Origin: Aquimixticola soesokkakensis
Lineage (GTDB): Bacteria; Pseudomonadota; Alphaproteobacteria; Rhodobacterales; Rhodobacteraceae
Assembly: GCF_900172375.1 (NCBI RefSeq)
Contig: NZ_FWFS01000005.1
Coordinates: 186,001 to 250,000 of the forward strand
Direction of reading: 5' to 3'
Length of the DNA: 64,000 nucleotides
The notes beneath the pieces were generated by a model. It did not search any database. It saw nothing but the letters and a program-made list of their open reading frames with translations, and was not told the DNA's origin. Below are positions 36,883 to 45,296 of the stretch, piece by piece (position 1 is the first letter of the stretch; every line of letters begins with the position of its first letter). Made by a program: the position numbers and the translations under genes.

Positions 36883-37054
36883 GAATTCGTCCAATGTCTG
36901 TGTCTGTTGAAAAGGCAACGCAGCGCGGCGAAAATTGGTTCCATGCCCGCGGCTTCGCGTACAGCGGCGGCCTGCGACTGCGACCAATGGCGCGCAGGCA
37001 GCAGCGCCTTGACCCTTTTCCCGCGCGCCCGTTGCCGCTAAAGGAGGCGCAACC

Positions 37055-37086
37055 GACACGATCACCGTTTGACACGATCACCGTTT
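37055..37086. repeat. 16-bp perfect tandem duplication upstream of ccmI
   Basis: GACACGATCACCGTTT occurs at 37055-37070 and immediately again at 37071-37086. It separates an AAGGAGG Shine-Dalgarno-like run (near 37041-37047) from the ccmI start at 37105. Confidence 0.95.
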
Positions 37087-37104
37087 GAAAAGGGCGCCTT
37101 GGCC

Positions 37105-38349
37105 ATGTTCGACATCCCCGCAAGCTTCTCGATCGTTGCCGCCGCGATGGCGCTGCTGGCTGCGGCCACGCTGGCGCTGGCGATGCGCAACGGGCGCGGC
37201 CTGCGCAAAGCCCCCCTTGCGCGGGCCGAGGTCGAGCGCGCGGTCTACCGCGACCAGCTGACTGAAATCGAGCGCGATCTGGCGCGCGGCACGATATCGC
37301 CCGAAGATGCCAAACGCGCCGATACCGAAGTGTCGCGCCGCCTGCTCGACACGGCACGCAGCACCCCTGCCCCTGCCCTCACCGCTACCGCCTCGCCGCT
37401 TGCGGCGGGTCTTCTGGCGCTGGGGGTCGTGGGCGCAGCGGCCTGGCTCTATTGGGATCTGGGTGCGCCGGGATACATCGACCTGCCGTTGCAAAAGCGG
37501 TTGGAAATCGCTGAAACCACCCGTCAAACCCGCCCGAGCCAAAGCAGCGCCGAGGCCGAAGTCGCCGCGCTTGACCTTGCGCCGCAAACTGCGGCCAACC
37601 CCGACCTCGAAGCCCTTGTCGCCCAGCTGCGCGAGGCGCTGCAGACCCGTGGTGACGATGAGACCGGCCTGCGCCTTTTGGCCCGCAATGAAGCGGCCTT
37701 GGGGCATTTTGTTCAGGCGCATCAGGCACAAACCCGTCTGATCGAGACCAAGGGCGCGGCCGCAACGGCGCAAGACTATGTGCAATTGGCCGATATGATG
37801 ATCCTTGCCGCCAATGGCTATGTCTCGCCGCAGGCCGAAGACGCCCTGACCCAAGCCCTGCGCCGTGACCCGCAAAACGCCGCCGCGCGCTACTATTCGG
37901 GGCTGATGTTTGCCCAAACCGGACGTCCCGATCTGGCGTTTCGCCTCTGGGAACCGCTGGTCACCAGCTCGGCCCCCGACGCCCCCTGGCTCGCCCCGAT
38001 CCGCGCCCGCATCGAGGACCTCGCCGCAGAAGCGGGCCTGCGCTACACGCTGCCACCGGCCACACCGCTGGCCGGCCCCACCGCCGCAGACATCGAAAAC
38101 GCCGCAGACCTGTCCGACAGCGACCGCAGCGCGATGATCGAAGGCATGGTCGAAAGCCTCTCTGCACGGCTTGCCAATTCCGGCGGCACCGCCCCAGAAT
38201 GGGCGCAGTTGATTTCGGCCCTTGGCGTGCTGGGCCAAACTGAACGCGCGCGCGCGATCTGGCAAGAGGCCCAAAGCGTCTTTGCAAGCGATCCCGCCGC
38301 AACCGCAACAATCGCAACCGCAGCCCGCACCGCAGGGGTGGCCCCATGA
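37105..38349 (+). CDS. ccmI: c-type cytochrome biogenesis protein CcmI
   Basis: A 414-residue CcmI. It has an N-terminal span (about 7-26), a basic region AEVERAVYRDQLTEIERDLARGTIS typical of the CcmI coiled-coil loop, a second span (AAGLLALGVVGAAAWLYWDLG) and a periplasmic TPR domain. CcmI chaperones apocytochrome c to the CcmF/H heme lyase. The other ccm genes are not in the window. It overlaps ruvX by 4 bp. The duplication upstream may alter its translation. Confidence 0.9.
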   Translation: MFDIPASFSIVAAAMALLAAATLALAMRNGRGLRKAPLARAEVERAVYRDQLTEIERDLARGTISPEDAKRADTEVSRRLLDTARSTPAPALTATASPLAAGLLALGVVGAAAWLYWDLGAPGYIDLPLQKRLEIAETTRQTRPSQSSAEAEVAALDLAPQTAANPDLEALVAQLREALQTRGDDETGLRLLARNEAALGHFVQAHQAQTRLIETKGAAATAQDYVQLADMMILAANGYVSPQAEDALTQALRRDPQNAAARYYSGLMFAQTGRPDLAFRLWEPLVTSSAPDAPWLAPIRARIEDLAAEAGLRYTLPPATPLAGPTAADIENAADLSDSDRSAMIEGMVESLSARLANSGGTAPEWAQLISALGVLGQTERARAIWQEAQSVFASDPAATATIATAARTAGVAP

Positions 38350-38828
38350 TCTACGACGACATCGCGCAATTTGCCGCCGCCCTGCCCGCCATGCGCAGCC
38401 TTGTGGGCCTCGATTTCGGCGAGAAAACCATCGGCATCGCGGTCTCTGATACCTTCCGCTCGGTCGCCTCGCCGCTGACCACCATCCGGCGCAAGAAGTT
38501 CACGCTGGATGCGCAGGCCTTAATGGAGATCGTGCAAAAGCGCGACATCGCCGGTCTGGTGATGGGGCTGCCGCGCAACATGGATGGATCCGAAGGCGCG
38601 CGCTGCCAGAAAAGCCGCGCTTTCGTGCGCAATCTGGCACGCGAATTTGCCCCTGATCTGGCGATCTGCTTTTGGGACGAACGCCTGTCCACAGTCGCCG
38701 CCGAACGCGCGATGCTGGAAAGCGATACCTCGCGCGCACGGCGGGCCGAACTTATCGACCAGGTGGCGGCGGGCTATATTTTGCAAGGCGCGCTGGACAG
38801 GTTAAGCCACATTGGACGTGCGACATGA
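38346..38828 (+). CDS. ruvX: RuvX/YqgF family RNase H-like nuclease
   Basis: A 160-residue protein of the YqgF family, thought to act as a Holliday-junction resolvase or in pre-16S rRNA 5' processing. The first acidic site is D23 in VGLDFGEKTIGIAVSD; DERLSTVAAERAM holds the second acidic cluster. It starts inside the ccmI stop (ATGA) and overlaps the DUF1289 gene in the same way, giving a tightly coupled three-gene unit. Confidence 0.92.
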   Translation: MIYDDIAQFAAALPAMRSLVGLDFGEKTIGIAVSDTFRSVASPLTTIRRKKFTLDAQALMEIVQKRDIAGLVMGLPRNMDGSEGARCQKSRAFVRNLAREFAPDLAICFWDERLSTVAAERAMLESDTSRARRAELIDQVAAGYILQGALDRLSHIGRAT

Positions 38829-39067
38829 CGGATCCTTGGCGCCGCGACGAAATCGAAAGCCCCTGCACCAACATCTGCCAAATGCATCCGGTGACGGGGT
38901 TTTGCATCGGATGCCAGCGCAGCCTCGACGAAATTGCAAGCTGGTCCAGCCTGACACCCCAAGCGCGCGCGCAGGTGATGGCCGCTCTAAGCGAGCGGCG
39001 CGCCGCCCAAAAGAACCTGCGGCGCGGCGGGCGCGCACGCACCCGGCAGGGCAAGGCGGATTTTTAG
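38825..39067 (+). CDS. DUF1289 small cysteine-rich protein
   Basis: An 80-residue protein with four cysteines in two pairs, SPCTNIC (C14, C18) and GFCIGC (C27, C30), likely binding zinc or a cluster, and WSSLTPQARAQVMAAL, the usual DUF1289 tail. The C-terminus is very basic. The function is unknown. It starts in the ruvX stop. Its own stop codon lies at the centre of a 26-bp perfect palindrome. Confidence 0.88.
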   Translation: MTDPWRRDEIESPCTNICQMHPVTGFCIGCQRSLDEIASWSSLTPQARAQVMAALSERRAAQKNLRRGGRARTRQGKADF

Positions 39068-39179
39068 CTAAAAATCCGCCGCTTAAAATTCTTCGTCGAA
39101 GAATTTTGCCCGCGCCACCCCGAAAATTTGCGCCGCAAATTTCAGCGCAACGATAATTTTGCCCGTTGAATGGGCAAAA
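39055..39179. terminator. Cluster of four palindromes after the DUF1289 gene
   Basis: Four inverted repeats in 125 bp: 39055-39080 (26-bp perfect, half GGCGGATTTTTAG, holding the stop TAG), 39085-39107 (AAAATTCTTCG, one base, its complement), 39124-39142 (AAATTTGCG and complement) and 39157-39179 (TTTTGCCC, 7-nt loop, GGGCAAAA followed by A). At least the first and last resemble intrinsic terminators. Confidence 0.85.
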
Positions 39180-39277
39180 AACCGCAAGTCGCGCGCATCA
39201 GACCTCTTGCGAGCCCGCGCAGGCACGCTTAGCGTCTTTGCACTGATCCCTTTTCATCTGTGGAGTTCTAGACGCAC

Positions 39278-40318
39278 ATGACGCTCAAATCCCTTCTGCT
39301 TGGCACGAGTTTGGCCACGCTTTGCGCCACGCCCCTGCTGGCCGCCGACGACGATCTGCTGGTCTTTGACTACTCCGGTTTCGAAGATCCTGCCTTCCAT
39401 CAGACCTATCTCGAAAAGAACGGGGACAGCCCCTCCTTTGCCTTTTTTGGCGAGGAAGACGAAGCGCTGCAAAAACTGGTGTCGGGCTTCAAGGCCGATG
39501 TCAGCCATGTCTGCGCCGGGTCGGTCAGCAAATGGATCGAGGCGGATATTCTCGAGCCGTGGGATACCAGCAAGATCACCCATTACGCCGATCTGGATGC
39601 CAATCTGACCGGCGAGTCCGTGACCACCGATGCGGCCTATTTTATCCCGACCGATTTCGGCTCCACGGCCATCGCCTATAACACCGACGAAGTCCCTGCC
39701 GAGGATGTTGCCAGCCTTCAGGTGTTTCAAAACCCCAAATATCAGGGGCGGCTGACCATTCCCGACAATGTCGATGACGCCTATGCGCTGGCCTATCTTG
39801 CCACCGGCGTGACCGATTGGACCACGGCGACCCAGGAGCAGTTCGAAGCCGCCTCCGCCTGGCTGCGTGCGGTGCATCCCTACCTGCGCACCTATTGGAT
39901 CGATCCGGGCGAGTTGAGCCAGTTGATGGCCACCGGCGAGGTTCTGGTCAGCTGGGCGTGGAACGAAACCCTGCCCACGATGGTCGAGGAATCCTTCCCC
40001 ATCGGCTTTCAGCGCGAAGCGGCCGAGGGGTCCTCGCTCTGGCTCTGTGGCTATGTGAACCTCAAAGACGGCCCCGGCGATGAGGAAAAGGCCTATGATT
40101 TCCTCAATGCCTTCCTCGACCCCTCGACCACCGAACCCTTGCTGGATGCCGGTTGGGGCCAATCCAACAAACCCGCGCTCGACGCTTTGGGAGAAGAGGC
40201 TTTGGTCGCTGCGGGTCTCGGCCCGATCGCCGCACCTGTGCTCGCGCAACTTCCCATGCCTATCGCCCTGCGCGAACAACAATCCGAAGAGTTCGAGAAA
40301 ATCAAAGCCGGCTTCTAA
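39278..40318 (+). CDS. Polyamine-type ABC transporter substrate-binding protein
   Basis: A 346-residue periplasmic protein with a signal peptide (MTLKSLLLGTSLATLCATPLLAA). The fold resembles the PotD/extracellular solute-binding family: LVFDYSGFEDPAF, the DVSHVCAGSVSKW and IPTDFGSTAIAYNTDE segments are typical. Ligand probably spermidine, putrescine or a related amine. No permease or ATPase gene is adjacent; a polyamine-type ATPase/permease operon without a binding protein lies at 59392-62206. GGAG precedes the start. Confidence 0.85.
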   Translation: MTLKSLLLGTSLATLCATPLLAADDDLLVFDYSGFEDPAFHQTYLEKNGDSPSFAFFGEEDEALQKLVSGFKADVSHVCAGSVSKWIEADILEPWDTSKITHYADLDANLTGESVTTDAAYFIPTDFGSTAIAYNTDEVPAEDVASLQVFQNPKYQGRLTIPDNVDDAYALAYLATGVTDWTTATQEQFEAASAWLRAVHPYLRTYWIDPGELSQLMATGEVLVSWAWNETLPTMVEESFPIGFQREAAEGSSLWLCGYVNLKDGPGDEEKAYDFLNAFLDPSTTEPLLDAGWGQSNKPALDALGEEALVAAGLGPIAAPVLAQLPMPIALREQQSEEFEKIKAGF

Positions 40319-40343
40319 GGCCCTGATATCGAGAATGACTTTG

Positions 40344-40374
40344 AAACGCCGCTCTCCTTGGGGGCGGCGTTTTT
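40344..40374 (+). terminator. Terminator of the binding-protein gene
   Basis: A 9-bp stem AAACGCCGC/GCGGCGTTT with an 11-nt loop and a run of T, about 25 bp after the stop. Confidence 0.85.
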
Positions 40375-40439
40375 CTGTGGCACCGCGCGCAGAGTGCTGT
40401 GGCCCTGCCCCCTTGAAGCCGTCGGCATTTGCGCCTAAG

Positions 40440-40795
40440 TAGGGCCTGTCGGGCTTGCTCGACTATGGACATAAACGCGCTCGTAATACGCGGATCGGAC
40501 CCGGGGGCGGTACCCGGCGTCTCCACCATAACACCGCTGCATCCGGCCTTCATTTGAGGCGGTTGTGGTTTGGATCATGGGGACGAAATAGGATCGACGG
40601 ACGTCTAAAGGGGTTTGCTTTGTTTCGGTGAGTTACCACCGTTATCGGTACACTTAAGCTAGTTGCAAATGACAACAAAGCTCCGATGGCTCTCGCAGCG
40701 TAAGCTGTGCGAAATATCGAAACCTAAGTCCTTGGGTTTAGCGACCTAAGGCGGGGTTCGCAGGTACCTGGCAACAGAAACCTGCACTTTTCCCG
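40440..40795 (+). ncRNA. ssrA: tmRNA, circularly permuted two-piece form
   Basis: Gene for the ribosome-rescue RNA, in the permuted order typical of alphaproteobacteria. The acceptor piece comes first and ends CGTCTCCACCA at 40528; its T-stem is CCGGG/CCCGG. The coding piece begins at 40579 with GGGGACGAAATAGG..., and GGGGACG pairs with CGTCTCC over the full 7-bp acceptor stem (one G-U). The tag frame at 40665-40703 reads GCA AAT GAC AAC ... GCA GCG TAA, giving the peptide ANDNKAPMALAA. Pseudoknot-like stems follow to about 40790. Outer ends are estimates. sspB lies about 1 kb downstream. Confidence 0.92.
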
Positions 40796-40977
40796 CATTC
40801 CACCTTTTCCTTGCCCGCTCACGGCCCGGCTCACGGCCCAAGACAGCTGTGCAACGGCGCACTTGCAGCGCAGTCAACGTGACACGCCCCTGCGGCGCGG
40901 GCTTGGTGAGAAAACATTAAGCAAATTGGTCTAAACCTCTCAGTCTAGGAAACTTATAACACGAGAGGGCCGACAGC

Positions 40978-41403
40978 ATGGAGTATCAACAGCTGTTGCA
41001 GTCTTGGTACGACCGGGTTTGGTCACAAGGCGACTTGGACGCCGTCGATGAATTTTTTGCTCCGCAAGCAGCAGCCAACGGGATGATGCCCGACCTGCAA
41101 GCCAGCGCAGCCGATATGCGCGACCTTGTTCTCGCGGTGCAAAGTATGCTGCGCGAAATCAAATTTTCCGTCGATCTGGTTCTGGTCCAAGACGACTGGG
41201 TCTCTGCCATGGTCAGCATGGCCGCAAAATCGGCCGAAACAATGCAACCCGTTAAAATCAATGGCCATGTGATGATGCGCATGGAAGGCGGGCTGATCGT
41301 CGAAGCCTATAACCACTTTGATTTCCTAGGATTTCTGGAACAGGTGGGGGCCCTTCCCAAAGATACGCTTGCCCTGGCGCTGTCGGGGATGCGCTTTTCC
41401 TGA
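40978..41403 (+). CDS. NTF2/SnoaL-like small protein
   Basis: A 141-residue protein. WYDRVWSQGDLDAVDEFFAP and the alternating hydrophobic strands toward HVMMRMEGGLIVEAYNHFDFLGFLEQ fit the NTF2-like cone fold (SnoaL-type, PF12680 or PF07366). These proteins range from isomerases to ligand carriers; the activity cannot be inferred. A TATAAC hexamer at 40955-40960 may be its -10, but no good -35 is seen. GAGAGGG precedes the ATG. Confidence 0.75.
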   Translation: MEYQQLLQSWYDRVWSQGDLDAVDEFFAPQAAANGMMPDLQASAADMRDLVLAVQSMLREIKFSVDLVLVQDDWVSAMVSMAAKSAETMQPVKINGHVMMRMEGGLIVEAYNHFDFLGFLEQVGALPKDTLALALSGMRFS

Positions 41404-41757
41404 CCCCCCGCTGGCCTGCGCCAGATGCGCTGTTACGGGTGCAGTTGCCACGGGCCTTTGGGTCGTTTTGCGGCGGTGCTGTCATGGAAGCGCCCCAACG
41501 TCGCCCCGACACAGCGCCCCGTCAAAGCACCGGCCGAAGATCGACAGCAGATCGACTGGCCCCATCCCCTTAACGCGCTGGTTCGCCCTTTCCTTCGGTC
41601 CAGAATCCCTTATGCTGTGCGACATTAACAGGTCGGGGTGAACGGGCCGGGGACGTGGCTTGCACGCGCAAGAGGTTGCAGCGCTCGGGCTGCGCACCAC
41701 AACCGGACTGCGACGCCTTGCCCGCCCGATGATTGCACGACGATAAGGGGATACCCG
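41404..41757. other. 354-bp region upstream of sspB
   Basis: No supported gene, hairpin or recognisable promoter; high GC, with the ribosome binding site AAGGGGA of sspB at the end. Confidence 0.5.
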
Positions 41758-42264
41758 ATGGCCAATTCCATCGACTACGGAAACCTGATGCATAGCGCCA
41801 TGCGGGGACTGATCCGCAAGGTTCTGGACCGCGTCGCCGCTGACGGGCTTCCCGGGGCGCATCATTTCTTTATCACCTTTGACACGATGCACCCCGATGT
41901 CGAACTCGCGGATTGGCTGTCGGACCGTTACCCCGAAGAAATGACCGTCGTGATCCAGCATTGGTTCGACAATCTCGATGTGACGGATGACGGCTTTTCA
42001 ATCACCCTGAATTTCGGGGATAGCCCGGAACCGCTATACATCCCCTATGATGCGATCCGCACCTTCGTGGACCCCTCGGTCGAGTTCGGCCTGCGTTTTG
42101 AAACCCATGTCGGGGAGGAAGACGACGAGGACGAGGATGACGATGCCGCGGATGGCGATGTCGCCGAATTCGACGAGGCCACGCATGAGCGCCCCGCAAC
42201 GCCCGAGCGCCCTGCCCCCACGGGCGATGCGGAAATCGTCAGCCTCGACAAATTCCGCAAATAG
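41758..42264 (+). CDS. sspB: SspB, ClpXP adaptor for ssrA-tagged proteins (alpha type)
   Basis: A 168-residue protein. The tag-binding domain (YGNLMHSAMRGLIRKVLDRV...PGAHHFFITFDT) is followed by ITLNFGDSPEPLYIPYDAIRTFVDPSVEFGLRF, standard for SspB. Then come a very acidic linker (EEDDEDEDDDAADGD) and a short C-terminal ClpX-binding tail IVSLDKFRK. SspB tethers tmRNA-tagged peptides to ClpXP. The start at 41758 (MANSIDYGNL) follows AAGGGGA. Being near ssrA, the pair encodes the tag and its courier. Confidence 0.94.
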   Translation: MANSIDYGNLMHSAMRGLIRKVLDRVAADGLPGAHHFFITFDTMHPDVELADWLSDRYPEEMTVVIQHWFDNLDVTDDGFSITLNFGDSPEPLYIPYDAIRTFVDPSVEFGLRFETHVGEEDDEDEDDDAADGDVAEFDEATHERPATPERPAPTGDAEIVSLDKFRK

Positions 42265-42445
42265 AGCTGCCTGACTTTTCCCTTATCGCGATGTGATCAC
42301 GGAGGTTTTTCCTGTGATCACAACCCGCGGCTTGACGCGTTTTTCCCGCTTGATTGCGCTATCAGCCCGTTCAGCGCAATTGCATTGCGTGGCCCCACCC
42401 CCTATCACAGCACGCGACACTGACCTTTTTTGTAGGGATGCCGCG

Positions 42446-43837
42446 ATGACCACGACACGTACCGAAACCGACAGCTTCGGCCCACTCGAAGTTCCGTCCG
42501 ACAAATATTGGGGCGCGCAGACACAGCGCTCGATCATGAACTTCCCCATCGGTTGGGAACAGCAGCCCGTGCCGATCATCCGCGCCCTCGGGGTGGTCAA
42601 AAAAGCCTGCGCCATGGAAAACCGCGCGCAAGGCAATCTGTCGGCAGAGCTGGCGGATGCGATTATCGCCGCGGCAAGCGAAGTCATCGACGGCAAGTTC
42701 GACGACAACTTCCCGCTCGTCGTGTGGCAAACCGGGTCGGGCACCCAGTCCAACATGAACGCCAACGAAGTCATCTCGAACCGCGCGATTGAGATGCTTG
42801 GCGGCAAACTGGCGTCCAAGACACCCGTGCACCCCAACGACCATTGCAACATGGGCCAGTCCTCCAACGACACGTTTCCCACCGCGATGCATGTCGCCAT
42901 CGGGATGCAGGCGCGCGATGTCCTTTTGCCCGGGCTTGAAAAACTGCACGCCGCCCTTGTTGCGAAATCCGAAGAATTCAAGGATATCATCAAGATCGGG
43001 CGCACCCACACGCAGGATGCTACCCCGCTCACTCTGGGGCAGGAATTCTCCGGCTACGCCCATCAGGTCAAAAAAGGCATCGAGCGCGTCAACGCCTGCC
43101 TGCCCGACATCTACGAACTGGCCCAAGGCGGGACAGCCGTGGGCACGGGCCTCAACACCAAAAAAGGCTGGGCCGAAGCCGTTGCCAAACATATGGCCGA
43201 GATCACCGGCCTGCCCTTTGTGACCGCGCCCAACAAGTTCGAAGCCCTCGCCGCCCATGACGCCATGGTCATGTTCTCGGGCGCGCTCAAAACCGTTGCA
43301 GGGTCGCTGTTCAAGATCGCCAATGACATGCGCCTGCTCGGGTCGGGTCCGCGCTCGGGTCTGGGCGAGTTGATTCTGCCCGAAAACGAACCCGGCTCCT
43401 CGATCATGCCGGGCAAGGTAAACCCGACCCAGGCCGAAGCGCTGACGATGGTCTGCGCCCATGTGATGGGCAACGATGCGGCCATCGGCTTTGCCGGGTC
43501 GCAAGGCCATTTCGAGTTGAACGTCTACAACCCGATGATGTCTTATAACGTCTTGCAATCCATGCAGCTTTTGGGCGACAGCGCCTCGGCCTTTACCGAC
43601 AATATGGTTGTGGGCACGAAAGCGAACGAAGCGCGCATTGAAAAGCTGATGAAAGAAAGCCTGATGCTGGTGACCGCTTTGGCGCCGACGATCGGTTACG
43701 ACAACGCCACGAAAGTTGCCAAAACCGCGCATAAAAACGGCACCACCTTGAAAGAGGAAGCCATCGCGCTGGGGTTTGTCGATGCCGAAACCTTTGATCG
43801 CGTGGTCCGCCCCGAGGACATGATCGGCCCGAAATAG
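42446..43837 (+). CDS. fumC: Fumarate hydratase class II
   Basis: A 463-residue TCA-cycle enzyme converting fumarate to malate, iron-sulfur-independent and therefore oxidant-resistant. Conserved segments are [39 protein letters not shown] and the signature [15 protein letters not shown]. The start at 42446 ([12 protein letters not shown]) gives the normal length; the frame upstream does not fit the family. It ends with a hairpin. It is followed by a DUF4169 gene and a ribbon-helix-helix gene. Confidence 0.96.
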   Translation: MTTTRTETDSFGPLEVPSDKYWGAQTQRSIMNFPIGWEQQPVPIIRALGVVKKACAMENRAQGNLSAELADAIIAAASEVIDGKFDDNFPLVVWQTGSGTQSNMNANEVISNRAIEMLGGKLASKTPVHPNDHCNMGQSSNDTFPTAMHVAIGMQARDVLLPGLEKLHAALVAKSEEFKDIIKIGRTHTQDATPLTLGQEFSGYAHQVKKGIERVNACLPDIYELAQGGTAVGTGLNTKKGWAEAVAKHMAEITGLPFVTAPNKFEALAAHDAMVMFSGALKTVAGSLFKIANDMRLLGSGPRSGLGELILPENEPGSSIMPGKVNPTQAEALTMVCAHVMGNDAAIGFAGSQGHFELNVYNPMMSYNVLQSMQLLGDSASAFTDNMVVGTKANEARIEKLMKESLMLVTALAPTIGYDNATKVAKTAHKNGTTLKEEAIALGFVDAETFDRVVRPEDMIGPK

Positions 43838-43861
43838 GCGCGACTCACTTGGTTTTATGGG

Positions 43862-43890
43862 AAAGGCGGCCCGCTCGGGTCGCCTTTTTT
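43862..43890 (+). terminator. fumC terminator
   Basis: AAAGGCGGCCCG pairs with CGGGTCGCCTTT (one wobble; inner pairs open for the loop), followed by a run of T. Confidence 0.85.
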
Positions 43891-44003
43891 CCCTTTGGCC
43901 GGTGGTTTTTTGCCTTAAATTTTTCGACTGTTTGATAAAAAATCAACTCTCTGAATATTCACAAGAATTGCAGCAACGCCTTGGGACGTGTAAGGTGATC
44001 GGC

Positions 44004-44279
44004 ATGAGTAACGTCACCAACCTCAACCAATTTCGCAAACGCCGCGACCGCGAGGACGCGCGTGCGAAGGCTGACAGCAATGCTGCCAAATTTGGCCGCA
44101 CCAAAGCGCAGCGGCACTTGGATGAGGCGACGAGCGCCAATATGGATCGCAAGCTCGACGGGCACAAACGCGACCCGCAGATGACGGCGGGCAGCGAAGC
44201 GGCGCGCGGATCGCAGCGCAACAGCCAGCATGGCGACGGCGATTGCGACAATGAATCCAACGATTACAACGACGAATGA
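44004..44279 (+). CDS. DUF4169 family small protein
   Basis: A 91-residue protein: MSNVTNLNQFRKRRDREDARAK... is the standard DUF4169 start, with NAAKFGRTKAQRHLDEATS and LDGHKRDPQ. The tail (QHGDGDCDNESNDYNDE) is an Asn/Asp-rich extension beyond the usual roughly 60-residue family. Highly charged, probably partly disordered. Unknown function. It is located 13 bp before the ribbon-helix-helix gene, suggesting co-transcription. Confidence 0.8.
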   Translation: MSNVTNLNQFRKRRDREDARAKADSNAAKFGRTKAQRHLDEATSANMDRKLDGHKRDPQMTAGSEAARGSQRNSQHGDGDCDNESNDYNDE

Positions 44280-44292
44280 GTGATCTGGACGG

Positions 44293-44526
44293 ATGAGTGA
44301 CCGCCCGGCCAAACATTCCCTCACGCTGCATGGCCACCGCACATCTGTGTCGCTCGAACCGCCGTTCTGGCGTGCTTTTCGCCAGATCGCCGAAGCCGAC
44401 GGCAAGCCCGTCAATGTGCTCGCGGCGGAAATTGACGATGCGCGCGCGCCCGACACCGGCCTTGCGACCGCCATCCGCCTGCATGTTCTGGCGTGGTATC
44501 AGGCGAAAGCCCAGCTGGGCGCCTGA
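44293..44526 (+). CDS. Ribbon-helix-helix DNA-binding protein
   Basis: A 77-residue protein. KHSLTLHGHRTSVSLEPPFWRAFRQIAEADGKPVNVLAAEID resembles the RHH (Arc/MetJ-like) group found next to fumC in Rhodobacterales: a single beta strand (TSVSLEP) followed by two helices. It may be a small DNA-binding regulator; no operator is identified. Its 3' end overlaps the opposite-strand squalene-synthase-like gene by 28 bp. Confidence 0.8.
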   Translation: MSDRPAKHSLTLHGHRTSVSLEPPFWRAFRQIAEADGKPVNVLAAEIDDARAPDTGLATAIRLHVLAWYQAKAQLGA

Positions 44527-45296
44527 GCCAAGGCCGCCAAGCGCAACCCGTCGCGGATCGGGCGATCCGGCAGCGCCCCTGCGGGCACGCGCTCGGGATC
44601 GGTGGCGATCAGTTTCAAGGTCGGCAACAGCATCATCGCATCGATGAGTGGCGCGCGCGCGCTGCGTGACTGCGCGCCGATCAACACCGCGCCGGCTCTG
44701 GCCTTGGCCAAGGCGTCCCCGGCCATCTGGGCGATGCGCTCCAGCGCCAGCCCCTCGACCGGCTGCCGCCCCTGTGCCTCCAATGCGGGGACAGCGGCCA
44801 GAAACCGCGCCAGCCCACCGGCAAAGGCAATGTCGCGCGCCACATCGATATGCTGCGGCTCAAGTTCGCACAGCGCTGCGGACACCACGACAGGATCGAC
44901 GTAAGTCTTTGAAATATAGTCGGCCCGCGCGGCATCCGTGTCGAAAGGATCCGTGTAGATGTCCCACAGACGCGCGCTGCAGGCGCCTTGCAACTGTGCG
45001 GCCAAGGCGGGCGTGTCCACGGCTTCCTCCAGTACAAGCGCCAGCGGCGTGACCACTTCGTGGCGACGGATGACCCCGCCAGCGGCGATTTCGTCCAGCG
45101 CGTCATGCCACCATTGCAGACGCATTTCGGCAATCATGCTTTCGCGGGTAAGCCAGGGCGCACGGGCGACTTCAAGCGTGAAGGCATAGATCGGAAACAG
45201 CCGCGCGCGCGCCGCCACGGGGGCCGCCATCACCGCGCGAAACCGCGCCGGATCGCCCTTTTCCACCAAGGCGGCGCAGGCCTGCCAATCCATCAT
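44499..45296 (-). CDS. Squalene/phytoene synthase-like protein
   Basis: A 265-residue all-helical protein with the trans-isoprenyl synthase fold (PRLFPIYAFTLEVARAPWLTRESMIAEMRLQWWHDALDEI). The aspartate-rich motifs expected in true squalene/phytoene synthases are poorly kept, and the length and sequence are closer to the NDUFAF6-type group, which in mitochondria assists complex I assembly. No carotenoid genes are adjacent. It starts in the cimA stop (4-bp overlap). Confidence 0.75.
   Translation of the reverse strand: MMDWQACAALVEKGDPARFRAVMAAPVAARARLFPIYAFTLEVARAPWLTRESMIAEMRLQWWHDALDEIAAGGVIRRHEVVTPLALVLEEAVDTPALAAQLQGACSARLWDIYTDPFDTDAARADYISKTYVDPVVVSAALCELEPQHIDVARDIAFAGGLARFLAAVPALEAQGRQPVEGLALERIAQMAGDALAKARAGAVLIGAQSRSARAPLIDAMMLLPTLKLIATDPERVPAGALPDRPIRDGLRLAALAQAPSWAFA

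Noticed and set aside
40319-40977. Region screened for tRNA genes
   Set aside because: No tRNA cloverleaf; the CCACCA end belongs to the tmRNA acceptor piece.
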